A stretch of 64,000 nt of DNA, from positions 1 to 64,000 of the forward strand of contig NZ_FQZK01000018.1 of the NCBI RefSeq assembly GCF_900141985.1. The letters are read 5' to 3'. The translations under genes and the position numbers were made by a program. The notes beneath the pieces were generated by a model. It had not been told where the DNA came from. It made no database searches and saw only the letters and a program-made list of their open reading frames with translations. Shown piece after piece: positions 8,439 to 17,245 of this stretch. The number at the start of each line of letters is the position of its first letter. Positions within the stretch are counted from its first letter, which is position 1. Source of the DNA: Nocardiopsis flavescens (lineage in GTDB: Bacteria > Actinomycetota > Actinomycetes > Streptosporangiales > Streptosporangiaceae).

Positions 8439-9150
8439 CCGGGGGTGGGGCCGGGGTGACGTGTGTTCACTCCGGCCCTTCCCATCCTAATTGGAAGACA
8501 TTGACGTGTTTGGCTGATAGGAGAGAAAAAAGACTACTTGGTGACCCGTGTCAGGATCGAATGAGGGCCTTCGGCGCGAAATGTCGTCGGCCCTTTGTGT
8601 TACCAATCGGTAGGTTGAGGCGACCCCCGGCGCCGGCGCGAAATGGGCGACCTGCGGGGTTGCGGAGTGTGTGTGCCGCGGGGGCGGCATAGTCCGTTCG
8701 GGGGATATGGGGTCCGAGTGGCCCCCTTCGGTGACGTCTGTCCGACCCGGGACGAACGCCCATCGCACATGATGAAATCGCAGGTCATCCTGCTTGTCGC
8801 GGAATGGTGCGCGGGGAGTGTTTCGCTAGGGTCACAGTGGTCCCCTTCTCTGATGTGGCGTAACTCTCCGTGTGTGTATGATGACACTCCATCTAGGTGC
8901 AATGGTCCTACTGGGCCATATGAGAAATAGGCCAGTTGGGGTCTGTTGGTGAACTGAGACGATCCGTAGTTTCGACACCAGCGACAACGAGGAAGACAGC
9001 GCGCCGAAACGAACGACCCCCGAAGTCGGCCCGGGCGGCCCCCCGCCCGGATACGTTCCCGCCCTCGGATTCGGCCTGCGTCCTCCTCCCCCGCCGGTGC
9101 TGCCGGCGGGTTCCGATCACCACACATGCTGATCTTGGGAGTGGGGCAAC
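8439..9150. promoter_or_regulatory. Long upstream region of wblA
   Basis: These 712 bp have no convincing gene and clearly lower GC than the flanking genes, notably at 8480-8560 and 8780-8960. wblA genes of streptomycetes also have long, complex regulatory regions. The open frames here lack known domains and codon bias. A hairpin at 8563-8596 probably ends the pnt transcript; the rest is likely promoter and 5' leader of wblA. Confidence 0.5.
8563..8596 (+). terminator. Probable pnt operon terminator
   Basis: AGGGCC (8564-8569) pairs with GGCCCT (8589-8594), followed by TTTGTGTT. It sits 125 bp after the pntB stop codon. Confidence 0.5.
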
Positions 9151-9480
9151 ATGTGGAATGAGAAGATGGCGGCCCGTGCCAAATGCCGGGAGATCGACCC
9201 GGACGCCCTGTTCGTGCAGGGAGCCGCACAGAACCGCGCCAAGTTGATCTGCCGGGGCTGCCCGGTCCGTACGCAGTGCCTCGCCGAGGCGCTGGACAGC
9301 CGCATCGAGTTCGGTGTCTGGGGAGGCATGACCGAACGCGAGCGGCGCGCCCTGCTGCGCCGGCGCAAGGACGTCACCAACTGGTACGACCTGCTGACCA
9401 GCGCCGAGCGCCGCTACGAGGAGGACCGGGACCGCCAGGAGGCGGACCGCGAGGAGTCCCCCGTCACCGCGCACCACTAG
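9151..9480 (+). CDS. wblA: WhiB-family regulator WblA (WhiB4-like)
   Basis: The 109-residue iron-sulfur regulator has the four cluster-ligand cysteines at C12, C34, C37 and C43, followed by the WhiB G-V-W-G-G turn (residues 55-59) and a basic C-terminal DNA-binding segment RERRALLRRRK. The segment DPDALFVQGAAQNRAK is characteristic of the WblA/WhiB4 branch, which represses antibiotic production and promotes development in Streptomyces. ATG 9151 follows GGGAGTGGGGCAAC. The gene is probably monocistronic with a long leader. Confidence 0.92.
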   Translation: MWNEKMAARAKCREIDPDALFVQGAAQNRAKLICRGCPVRTQCLAEALDSRIEFGVWGGMTERERRALLRRRKDVTNWYDLLTSAERRYEEDRDRQEADREESPVTAHH

Positions 9481-9777
9481 CGCGCGGGGCCGCGGAGGAG
9501 AGGACGCGGCCCCCGCTCAGCGCGCCGTACGCGGCGCGGGAGGTCCGGGGAGGGAGAGCCCCGGCGGGGACCGGGTGCGGCCCGTGGCCGCGCGGAGGAA
9601 CGGCGCCCACCCCCTACGAAGGTAGAGGTCCCGCCCGGCGGAGGTCCACCGTCGGGAGGAGCCGCGGATCAGGGGAGGATCAGGGACGATCCCGATAGCG
9701 GGACGCTCCACCCGTCGCGCATCATGGAGGGAGTGCGGCCGTCGTGGTCGCACTCCCGAGCGCAGGGGGAGAGGGAA

Positions 9778-10395
9778 GTGGCCGTGCAGGAACCCCAACA
9801 CCCTGTGAGGCGCCCGTGGGAGCGTCCGCAGCCCCAGATCCGGCTGACCCACACCGACAGGGACGCGGTGGCCGAGGTCCTCCGGGACGCCTACGGCAAG
9901 GGACAGCTCGACGAGGACGAGTTCGAGGAGCGGCTCGACCAGGCCATGCGCGCCAAGTACGGCGCCGAACTCGAACCCCTCACCCAGGACCTGGGACTCG
10001 ACCCCCGGAGCGGCGGTGCCGCGCCGGCCGCGGCCCGCGCCGGACACGCGGGGGCGCCCTCCAGCACATCGGCCGAGCGCGTGGTCGCCGGCGTCGGGCA
10101 CGCGGGCAACTACTTCTTCCCGATCGTCGCCCCGCTGCTGCTGTTCCTGGGTGCCAACAACATCTCGCCGTACGTGCGGCGCCAGGCGCTGGAGTCGCTC
10201 AACTTCCAGCTGGCCTGCCTGATCGGTGCCGTCCTGAGCGTGCTGACGATCTGGCTGGTGATCCCGGCGTTCTTCCTGTTGGCCATCTTCGTCGGCTGGG
10301 CCGTCCTGCCCGCCATCGGCACCGTCGCCGCCCTGCTGGGGAAGGACTGGCGCTACCCCATCCCCGACCGGTTCCGCCTGGTCAAGGACGACTAG
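9778..10395 (+). CDS. DUF1707 and DUF4870 membrane protein
   Basis: The protein is about 205 residues from GTG 9778, chosen because AGGGGGAGAGGGA lies just upstream (GTG 9784 is also possible). Residues about 20-70 are a DUF1707-type helical domain (DRDAVAEVLRDAYGKGQL). The C-terminal half has three hydrophobic stretches and resembles DUF4870/Tic20-like membrane domains (FFPIVAPLLLFLG ... RRQALESLNFQL). Its function is unknown. DUF1707 is common as an N-terminal cap in actinobacterial membrane proteins. Confidence 0.82.
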   Translation: MAVQEPQHPVRRPWERPQPQIRLTHTDRDAVAEVLRDAYGKGQLDEDEFEERLDQAMRAKYGAELEPLTQDLGLDPRSGGAAPAAARAGHAGAPSSTSAERVVAGVGHAGNYFFPIVAPLLLFLGANNISPYVRRQALESLNFQLACLIGAVLSVLTIWLVIPAFFLLAIFVGWAVLPAIGTVAALLGKDWRYPIPDRFRLVKDD

Positions 10396-10935
10396 GGCCG
10401 GTTCGGCGGATCACCGCGGGTCGCGGCCCCGGCCGCCGCGCCGACGCCGCCCGGCCGACCGGCCGGGCCACCGCTGTGCGACGACGCCGGGCCCCGCTGC
10501 GCCCACGGCAGGGGCGCGCGGACGCGCCCTCCGCCGACAGGGCGCCGGGAAACCGCGCCCGTCCCTCGGCGCGCACCGCACCACACGGGAGCACCCGCCG
10601 GGCCACGCCCGGGGAGCCGGTTCCCGGCACGCCCTCCCGTGACGCCGCGCGGTCCCACCGGGGACCGCACGCCGGAAGGCGGGCCGCGGCGCGGATCCCG
10701 CGGACGGCGGTACAGGGCCCGATCGCGGGCGGCCGGGTCCCGCGGCGCGTTCCGGGACCGCTGGGTGCGCCCGCGGGCCGTCCGCCGCCGGGAGGGGGCA
10801 CGGCCCGGGAAGGGGTCGGAGCCGGCCGGTGGCGGGCGTACAGGCGGCTGGGCACGGGGCCCGGCCGCCCGGCGGCCGGACGGGAGCACGGGCGGGACCA
10901 CGTCGTCCCGGCCCGGCTACCCACCGGCCCGGTCT
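10396..10935. other. 540-bp region without a recognisable gene
   Basis: Open frames on both strands read as low-complexity Arg/Pro/Gly protein, and none has domain-like composition or a good ribosome binding site. A decayed gene cannot be excluded. Confidence 0.4.
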
Positions 10936-11532
10936 CTACTTGCCGGGGCGGCCGTTCTCCTTCGAGCGGTCGCCGGCGGAGGCCTTGACCGCCTCCTTGG
11001 CGTCCTTCGCCTTGCCGGCGGCGGTCCCGGCGGCCTCCCCGGCCTTCTCCGCGACCTTCCCCGCCTTGTCCTCCAGGTTCTCCCGGGTCTCCCGCACCTG
11101 CTCGCGGGCCTGGTCCAGGTGCTCCTGCCACTCGGCGTCCTGCGACGCCTGGCGCATCCGGACCAGCGAGTACACGAGCACGCCGCCCACCAGGGCGGCG
11201 CCTCCGATCAGGACGCCGCGGGGGACGCGGCGTCCGCCCACACGCAGGCCGCGCAGGCCGCGCCGGGCGGGCTTGGGGTCGACCCGCTGGGCCGCCGCCG
11301 TGAGCAGCCCTGCCACGCGGGGGGCCACGGTGTCCTCGACCCGGACGGCCGCGGTCTCCAACCGGGGCGCGGTCCAGCCACGGGCCTGGAGGAGCGTGCG
11401 GGACGCCTGCTCGCGGGCCTGGTCCGCGTACGGGCCGAACCGGTCGGCCTGCTCCTTGGCCAGGTCCTGCAGTCGGGCGAGGGCCACCTCGGCCTCCTTG
11501 CGTGCCTTGCGACGCTTGGCAGTGATAGGCAC
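10936..11532 (-). CDS. DUF5324-like coiled-coil membrane protein
   Basis: The 198-residue protein is rich in Ala, Lys, Glu and Gln. An N-terminal helical region (ARLQDLAKEQADRFGPYADQ) precedes one transmembrane helix at about residues 103-125 (RGVLIGGAALVGGVLVYSL), then a charged coiled-coil tail with repeated KAGE/KAKDA units. It is divergent from the cyclophilin gene. This is the position of DUF5324 proteins in Streptomyces, next to the cyclophilin-rhomboid-crgA set. Function is unknown; a role at the cell envelope is inferred from context. Confidence 0.7.
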   Translation of the reverse strand: MPITAKRRKARKEAEVALARLQDLAKEQADRFGPYADQAREQASRTLLQARGWTAPRLETAAVRVEDTVAPRVAGLLTAAAQRVDPKPARRGLRGLRVGGRRVPRGVLIGGAALVGGVLVYSLVRMRQASQDAEWQEHLDQAREQVRETRENLEDKAGKVAEKAGEAAGTAAGKAKDAKEAVKASAGDRSKENGRPGK

Positions 11533-11843
11533 GTCGTCAGCTCCTTCGGTCGTTCACCGGTGTCATACGGTCGCACCCGGCGCGGAGTCGGTCGGTACCG
11601 ACGCCGCACAGCCGGGCCTTCCCGTCGTCCTTCCCCGTTATCCGGGTGTTATCTCAACATACGTCCTCTCCGTCGGCGATCGGCGTTTCGACACCGCCGA
11701 CGGGGTACGTCCGCGAAGGGGGACGATCCGGGCCCTCCGTGACGCGCGGGGACGTTCCCGCCGGTCTCGCCGGGTTCCGCCGAAGCCCCTGATCCGGGCG
11801 GGTAACGTGAGCACGTCAACGAAGTCGACCGAAAGGCACTCAG

Positions 11844-12368
11844 GTGTCGGACTCCAAGGCCCAGCCGACCGCCCGGCTGAACACCTCCAAGGGAACCATC
11901 GTCATCCGTCTCTTCGAGGAGGAGGCGCCCGAGACGGTCGCCAACTTCATCGGCCTGGCCGACGGCTCCAAGCAGTGGATGGACCCCGCCACCGGCAAGC
12001 CCGGCAGCGGCAGCCTGTACGAGGGCACGGTCTTCCACCGCATCATCGAGGGCTTCATGATCCAGGGCGGCGACCCCCTGGGCAACGGCCGCGGCGGTCC
12101 CGGCTACACGTTCAAGGACGAGATCCACCCGAGCCTGCGCTTCGACCGCCCCCACCTGCTGGCCATGGCCAACGCGGGTCCGGGCACCAACGGCTCCCAG
12201 TTCTTCATCACCGTCGAGAAGCCGTACTGGCTCGACGGCCGCCACACCATCTTCGGCGAGGTCGTCGAGGGGCAGGACATCGTCCAGGCGATCTCCCAGG
12301 TGGAGACCGACGCCCAGGACCGCCCCCGCCAGGACGTGGTGATCAACAGCATCGAGATCACCCGCTAG
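11844..12368 (+). CDS. Peptidyl-prolyl cis-trans isomerase, cyclophilin type
   Basis: The 174-residue cytosolic cyclophilin has no signal peptide. Active-site elements are FHRIIEGFMIQGGD (catalytic Arg), the GTNGSQFFIT segment and LDGRHTIFGEVVEG. It catalyses proline isomerisation during protein folding. GTG 11844 is the likely start, with GAAAGGCACTCAG upstream. It is followed at 59 bp by the rhomboid gene, an order conserved in actinomycetes near crgA and pknB. Confidence 0.95.
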   Translation: MSDSKAQPTARLNTSKGTIVIRLFEEEAPETVANFIGLADGSKQWMDPATGKPGSGSLYEGTVFHRIIEGFMIQGGDPLGNGRGGPGYTFKDEIHPSLRFDRPHLLAMANAGPGTNGSQFFITVEKPYWLDGRHTIFGEVVEGQDIVQAISQVETDAQDRPRQDVVINSIEITR

Positions 12369-12427
12369 GGGCTCCCCCGGACGTACGGGGCACCGACGGG
12401 CACGCGCACAGGAGGAAGACCCAGACC

Positions 12428-13336
12428 ATGACCGCCTCTCCCCCGCCGTCCGGAGCCGATCCGGAACCGCAGCGGCCCACCCGGCGCACCTGCTACCGGC
12501 ACCCGGACCGGGCGACGGGGCTGTCGTGCAGCCGGTGCGAACGGCCCATCTGCCCGGACTGCATGACGGCGGCGTCGGTGGGGCAGCACTGCCCCGAGTG
12601 CGTGGCGGAGGGCAACCGCGGGGTGCGCAGGACGCGCACCGTCTTCGGTGGCGGGGCCGTCACGGCCCCGTACGTCACCTGGGCCCTCCTGGGGCTGATG
12701 GGCGTCGGCTACGTCGCCCAGATGCTCACCGCGGGCTCGCCGCTCAGCACCTCGGGCTCGCCCCTGGTGGAGCGGCTGGGCATGTGGGGAGGCGGGGTGG
12801 CCTTCCGCGGGGAGTGGTACCGGCTCATCACCGCGGCGTTCCTCCACGCGGGCCTGTGGCACATCCTGTTCAACGGGTGGGCCATGTACGCCCTGGGCCC
12901 CCAGTTGGAGCGCTGGCTGGGGCACGGGCGCTTCCTGGCCCTGTGGGTGCTGGGGGCGCTGGGCGGGTCGGCGCTGACCCTGGTGGCGGCGCCGAACACG
13001 CTGTCCATCGGTGCCTCGGGGGCGATCTTCGCGCTCTTCGGGGCGGTGTTCGTGATCGGCCGCAGGCTCGGGCTCGACGTCCGGATGGTGGCGGTCCTGA
13101 TCGGGATCAACCTCGTCATCACGTTCGTGTTCCCGAGCATCTCCTGGACCGCCCACATGGGCGGGCTGGCCGTCGGCCTGCTGCTGGGGGCGGTCTTCGC
13201 CCACCTGCCCGGGCGGTCGGCCTCCCCGCGTACGCGCACCCTCGTCCACACCGCGGCGATGGCCGTGCTCGGTGCGGCCCTGGCGGGGCTGGTCCTGGTG
13301 TCGCCGGTGCTCCTCGTGGCGCTGCACACCGGCTGA
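12428..13336 (+). CDS. Rhomboid-family intramembrane serine protease with B-box-like zinc finger
   Basis: The protein is 302 residues. The N-terminus (about 20-60) holds paired CxxC/H motifs (CYRHPDRATGLSCSRC, PICPDC), a B-box-like zinc site. Six or more transmembrane helices follow. The rhomboid catalytic Ser is in GASGAIFALFG, and the His in WTAHMGGLAVG. HILFNGWAM is the conserved helix-2 motif. ATG 12428 follows an AGGAGGAAG ribosome binding site. The protease cleaves transmembrane helices within the membrane; substrates are unknown. Confidence 0.93.
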   Translation: MTASPPPSGADPEPQRPTRRTCYRHPDRATGLSCSRCERPICPDCMTAASVGQHCPECVAEGNRGVRRTRTVFGGGAVTAPYVTWALLGLMGVGYVAQMLTAGSPLSTSGSPLVERLGMWGGGVAFRGEWYRLITAAFLHAGLWHILFNGWAMYALGPQLERWLGHGRFLALWVLGALGGSALTLVAAPNTLSIGASGAIFALFGAVFVIGRRLGLDVRMVAVLIGINLVITFVFPSISWTAHMGGLAVGLLLGAVFAHLPGRSASPRTRTLVHTAAMAVLGAALAGLVLVSPVLLVALHTG

Positions 13337-13350
13337 GGCCACCGTACGGC

Positions 13351-13384
13351 GAAGGCCCCCGGAGCGGGTGCTCCGGGGGCCTTC
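13351..13384 (+). terminator. Terminator after rhomboid gene
   Basis: A perfect stem pairs GAAGGCCCCCGGAG with CTCCGGGGGCCTTC around CGGGTG, 14 bp after the stop codon. It lies between convergent genes and may act on both strands. Confidence 0.8.
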
Positions 13385-13501
13385 GCGCGTCCGCGGTCGG
13401 CCCGACCCGGCCGCGGGCGGCATGAGGAGAGCCGCCCGTTCGACGGGCGGCCCGCGGTCACGCGGGCGCCGGCTCCCGACAGGGTCGGCGCTCGTGGGAG
13501 G

Positions 13502-13756
13502 TCAGTGCCAGCGGGTGGCCAGGACGATGGCCACGATGATGCCGGCGAACCCGACGGCCAGGTTCCAGTTGCCGAGGTCCTGCATGTAGGGCACGAACTG
13601 CCCCGCGATGTAGAAGACCGCGATCCACAGGATGCCCAGGATGAAGAAGCCCATCATCGTGGGGACCAGCCACCGGGGGCTGACCTTGGGCTTCTCCTTC
13701 GAAGGAGGCGGCGTGTAGACGACCTTCTTCTTGCGATCGTTGCGGGACTTGGGCAC
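13502..13756 (-). CDS. crgA: Cell division protein CrgA
   Basis: The 84-residue protein starts at GTG 13756 (VPKSRNDRKKK). A basic N-terminus and YTPPP motif precede two transmembrane helices (about residues 31-52 and 62-81) separated by a short outer loop. This is the typical CrgA layout. CrgA recruits peptidoglycan synthases and modulates FtsZ-ring function in actinobacteria. It sits beside pknB and the fha-rodA-pbpA genes, as in Streptomyces and mycobacteria. The longer in-frame ORF upstream lacks the family pattern. Confidence 0.93.
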   Translation of the reverse strand: MPKSRNDRKKKVVYTPPPSKEKPKVSPRWLVPTMMGFFILGILWIAVFYIAGQFVPYMQDLGNWNLAVGFAGIIVAIVLATRWH

Positions 13757-13872
13757 GGTCGCTGCTCCAGTACGGGTGGGGCCGGTCATAACGGAAACAC
13801 AGTCTATGCCCAGAGCGGGCTCCGCCGTCACCCCAGGGTCGCGCCCGGAGGGGGCGGGCACGCGCGAACGGA

Positions 13873-13904
13873 GGCGGGGCCGCCCCACCAGGGGCGGCCC
13901 CGCC
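13873..13904 (-). terminator. Terminator of the fhaA-pknB operon
   Basis: A perfect 14-bp stem pairs GGCGGGGCCGCCCC with GGGGCGGCCCCGCC around ACCA, 9 bp beyond the pknB stop codon. Confidence 0.78.
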
Positions 13905-13913
13905 GTCGTCCTT

Positions 13914-15731
13914 CTAGTCCCGCAGCGTCGGTTCGAACGAGAAGCCGTTCTGGTCCGGCGGACCCTCGCCGTCCGACGGGGGCGGATCGCCCCCGCCCGG
14001 GTTCTCCGGCGACTCGGGCTCGGTGGGCGGCTCGGGCTGGGCGGGCTCGATCGCCACCGTCACCGTGACCGTCGTGCCCGGCGCCACCTCCTGGTTGGCG
14101 GCGATGGACTGGCTGACGACCGTGTTCGGCGGGTTGCCGGGGTCCTCCACCTCGTGGAAGGACGCCGTCAGGTTGCGGTCCTGCAGGGCCGCGTCGGCCT
14201 GCTCGCGGGTCATCCCCACCAGGTCGGGGACCTGCACGTTGCCCGGGCCGCTGGAGATCCGCAACCGGATCTCGGTGTCCGGGGCGACCTCGTCGCCCGC
14301 GGGCGGGTCGGTGCCGATCGCCTGCCCCGACGCGACGCTGTCGTGGTTCTCCTGCTCGGTGGCGACGTTGGTGAACCCGGCCTCGTTGAGCGTGCTGACC
14401 GCGTCCGCCTCGCTCTGCCCCTCCACCGAGGGGATCTCCTGGGCGTCGGGTCCGCTGGAGACGTACAGGACGATCGGGTCGTCCAGCGCGATCTCCTCGC
14501 CCGAGGCGGGGTCGGTCTCCACGACCGAGCCGGGCTCTGCCTCGGGGTCGGCCCGCTGCTCCTCCCGGAGCGACGTGAACCCGGCCTCCTCCAGTTCGGC
14601 CCGGGCGTCCTCCGCCGACGACCCGACCACGTCGGGCACCGCCTGCGTCTCGACCTCACCCGGGCCCTGGTTCATCAGGAAGAGCACCAGGGCGATCGAG
14701 GCGAGGACGCCGAGGCCGAGCAGGGACCACAGCACGATCTTGCCCGTGTTGTTCTTCTTCTCGTCCCGGTAGTCGTCGTAGTCGTCGTCGTACCGGTCGT
14801 CGTCATAGCGGTCGTCGTACCGGTCGTTCGCGGGCGGCAGCGCCGTGGTCGCCCCGGCGGCGGCCATCGCCATGGTGCCCGCCTGGGTGGGCATCCCGGC
14901 CAGTCCGCGCTGGATGTCGGCCCGCATCTCCGCGGCGTTCTGGTAGCGCTGCTCGCGGTCCTTGGTCATCGCCCGCAGGGTGACGTCCTCCAGCCAGTCC
15001 GGCACCTGCGGGTCCACCTCGGACGGCGGCACCGGGTCCTCGCGGACGTGCTGGTAGGCGATGGACACGGGGGAGTCGCCCGTGAACGGCGGGCGGCCGG
15101 TGAGCAGCTCGTAGAGCACGCACCCGGTCGAGTAGATGTCGCTGCGCGGGTCCACCCGCTCGCCGCGCGCCTGCTCCGGCGAGAGGTACTGGGCGGTGCC
15201 GATGACCTGCGAGGTCTGGGTCATGGTCGCCTGGTTGTCGTCCATGGACCGGGCGATGCCGAAGTCCATGACCTTGACCTCGGCGTTGCGGGTCAGCATC
15301 ACGTTCGCGGGCTTGATGTCCCGGTGGACGATCCCGTTGTCGTGGCTGTACTCCAGCGCGCGCAGGATGCCGTCGACGAGTTCCGCGGAGCGCTCCGGCA
15401 GGAGCTTGCGGTCGTCGTCGAGGAGTTCCTTGAGGGTCCGGCCGTCCACGTACTCCATGACGATGTACGGGATCGAGAGCCCGTCGATCATGTCCTCGCC
15501 GGTGTCGTACACGGCGATGATCGCGGGGTGGTTGAGAGAGGCCGCCGACTGGGCCTCCCGACGGAAGCGGGCCTGGAACACGTGGTCGCGGGCCAGGTCG
15601 TGCCTGAGCGTCTTGACCGCGACCAGCCGGTCGAGTCTCAGGTCACGCGCGCGGTAGACCTCGGCCATGCCGCCGCGCCCGACGGTGTCGTCGAGTTCGT
15701 AGCGCCCGCCGAAGAGCCGGGGTTGGGACAT
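13914..15731 (-). CDS. pknB: Ser/Thr protein kinase PknB with PASTA repeats
   Basis: The protein is 605 residues. The cytosolic kinase domain (about 10-270) has the glycine loop VGRGGMAEVYRA, the VAVK lysine, catalytic HRDIKPANV and the DFG motif in VMDFGIA. A transmembrane helix lies near residues 330-350, followed by three extracellular PASTA repeats (starting AVPDVVG, EIPSVEG and QVPDLVG) that sense muropeptides or lipid II, and an acidic/Pro tail. It is the last gene of the cell-wall operon. It phosphorylates division and envelope proteins and is opposed by PstP. Confidence 0.97.
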   Translation of the reverse strand: MSQPRLFGGRYELDDTVGRGGMAEVYRARDLRLDRLVAVKTLRHDLARDHVFQARFRREAQSAASLNHPAIIAVYDTGEDMIDGLSIPYIVMEYVDGRTLKELLDDDRKLLPERSAELVDGILRALEYSHDNGIVHRDIKPANVMLTRNAEVKVMDFGIARSMDDNQATMTQTSQVIGTAQYLSPEQARGERVDPRSDIYSTGCVLYELLTGRPPFTGDSPVSIAYQHVREDPVPPSEVDPQVPDWLEDVTLRAMTKDREQRYQNAAEMRADIQRGLAGMPTQAGTMAMAAAGATTALPPANDRYDDRYDDDRYDDDYDDYRDEKKNNTGKIVLWSLLGLGVLASIALVLFLMNQGPGEVETQAVPDVVGSSAEDARAELEEAGFTSLREEQRADPEAEPGSVVETDPASGEEIALDDPIVLYVSSGPDAQEIPSVEGQSEADAVSTLNEAGFTNVATEQENHDSVASGQAIGTDPPAGDEVAPDTEIRLRISSGPGNVQVPDLVGMTREQADAALQDRNLTASFHEVEDPGNPPNTVVSQSIAANQEVAPGTTVTVTVAIEPAQPEPPTEPESPENPGGGDPPPSDGEGPPDQNGFSFEPTLRD

Positions 15732-15793
15732 GTCGTGTACTGATCCTTGTTCTGGGCCCGCGTGCGGACCTTCTTACTCCGAGCGTCTCTCGC

Positions 15794-17245
15794 TCATGGC
15801 CTCGTCACGGTGTCTTCGCTGCCGGGCGGGGGGTCCTCGCCGCCGCCCCCTCCCCCCGGGTCGGTGGTCCCGGGATCGGTCTCCCCGTCGGTGGGATCGT
15901 CGTCCCCGCCCGGATCGGGCGTTTCGGGATCGGTCTCCTCGTCGGTGGGGTCCGGGGTGTGGCTCGGAATCTCCTCGGGGATCGTCGGCGTGTACTCGGG
16001 CGTGTAGTCGGGGACCACGGGCGCCTCGACGGGCTCGTCCTCCTCCGGCTCGGGGGAGGGGGTCGTGGAGGGTTCGTCGACGATGACGGGCGACTGCGTG
16101 TCGCGCACGTTGTCCGCCCCCTCGGAACCGTTGCCGCTCAGGAAGAAGCCGCCCAGGACGGCGCCCACGATGAGGACCGTCGCGCCGACCGCGGCGAGGA
16201 TCACCGGAAGCCCGATCCGCCGCTGGGTCGCCAGCCTAGCGGAGTCGTCCTCCTGACCAGGAGTTACGGTCTGCTGACCCGTGGTGCGCCGCGGGGTGAT
16301 CCCGGTGGTGCGCCCGGAGTCGGGGACCGCCGACACCACGCGGGTCGCGGCCACGCCGCCGAACCCGGCGGAGGGCGTGGGCGGACCGGTGCCCGCGTCG
16401 GACCGGATGACCGCGGCCATGTGCGCGACGTCGCCCGCCGTGGCGGGCCGGTCCTCGGGGTCCTTGCTCAGCAGCAGGAACACCAGGTCGTCGAGGTCCG
16501 CGGGGATGTGCTCGGGCAGCGACGGCGGCTCGTCGCGGGTGTGCGCCAGGGCCAGTGCCACCGGGCTGTCGCCGGTGAACGGCGGCTCCCCGGCCAGGCA
16601 CTCGTAGGCGACCACGCCGAGCGCGTACAGGTCCGAGGACCCGGTGGCGGGCCGGCCCGAGGCCTGCTCCGGGGAGATGTACTGGGCGGTCCCCATGACC
16701 ATGCCGGTCTGGGTCAGGGTGACCGACATGTCGCCGCGGGCGATGCCGAAGTCGGTGAGCTTGAGCCTGCCGTCCCCGGTGACCAGCAGGTTTCCCGGCT
16801 TGATGTCGCGGTGGACCACCCCGCGGGCGTGCGCCGCCGCCAGGGCCTGGGCGGCCTGGCCGATGAAGTCGAGCGTCTCGTCCGGGGTGAGCCCCCCGCG
16901 CTCCTTGAGCACCTGGGAGAGGGGCTGGCCCACCACCAGCTCCATGATGAGGAACGCCCGGCCGTTCTCCTCGCCGTAGTCGAAGACCTGGGCGATGCCC
17001 GGGTGGGAGAGGCCCGCGGTGATCCGCCCCTCGGTGCGGAACCGCTCTCTCGCCGTGGGCTCGGCCATCTGCGACGGGTGCAGGAGCTTGACCGCGACGG
17101 GCCGGTTGAGCAGGGTGTCGGTGGCCTTCCAGACCGTCCCCATGCCGCCGGAACCGATCTGCTCCTCGAGTCGGTAACGGTCGCTCAGAACGGTCCCGGT
17201 GAGTCCACCGGGACCGTTCTGGGAAGAAGGTTCGTAGGTGCTCAC
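15794..17245 (-). CDS. pknA: Ser/Thr protein kinase (PknA-like)
   Basis: The 483-residue protein has an N-terminal kinase domain with IGSGGMGTVWKA, VAVKLL, HRDIKPGNLL and LTDFGIARG. A single transmembrane helix follows at about 338-365, then a short extracytoplasmic tail rich in Pro, Asp, Glu and Thr and lacking PASTA repeats. GTG 17245 overlaps the pbpA stop codon by one base. It corresponds to PknA, which acts with PknB on cell shape and division. PknA is assigned by operon position and the absence of PASTA. Confidence 0.93.
   Translation of the reverse strand: MSTYEPSSQNGPGGLTGTVLSDRYRLEEQIGSGGMGTVWKATDTLLNRPVAVKLLHPSQMAEPTARERFRTEGRITAGLSHPGIAQVFDYGEENGRAFLIMELVVGQPLSQVLKERGGLTPDETLDFIGQAAQALAAAHARGVVHRDIKPGNLLVTGDGRLKLTDFGIARGDMSVTLTQTGMVMGTAQYISPEQASGRPATGSSDLYALGVVAYECLAGEPPFTGDSPVALALAHTRDEPPSLPEHIPADLDDLVFLLLSKDPEDRPATAGDVAHMAAVIRSDAGTGPPTPSAGFGGVAATRVVSAVPDSGRTTGITPRRTTGQQTVTPGQEDDSARLATQRRIGLPVILAAVGATVLIVGAVLGGFFLSGNGSEGADNVRDTQSPVIVDEPSTTPSPEPEEDEPVEAPVVPDYTPEYTPTIPEEIPSHTPDPTDEETDPETPDPGGDDDPTDGETDPGTTDPGGGGGGEDPPPGSEDTVTRP

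Noticed and set aside
10392..10901. Minus-strand frame in the gap before the DUF5324-like gene
   Set aside because: Arg/Pro/Gly-rich, no domain, no ribosome binding site; treated as noncoding.
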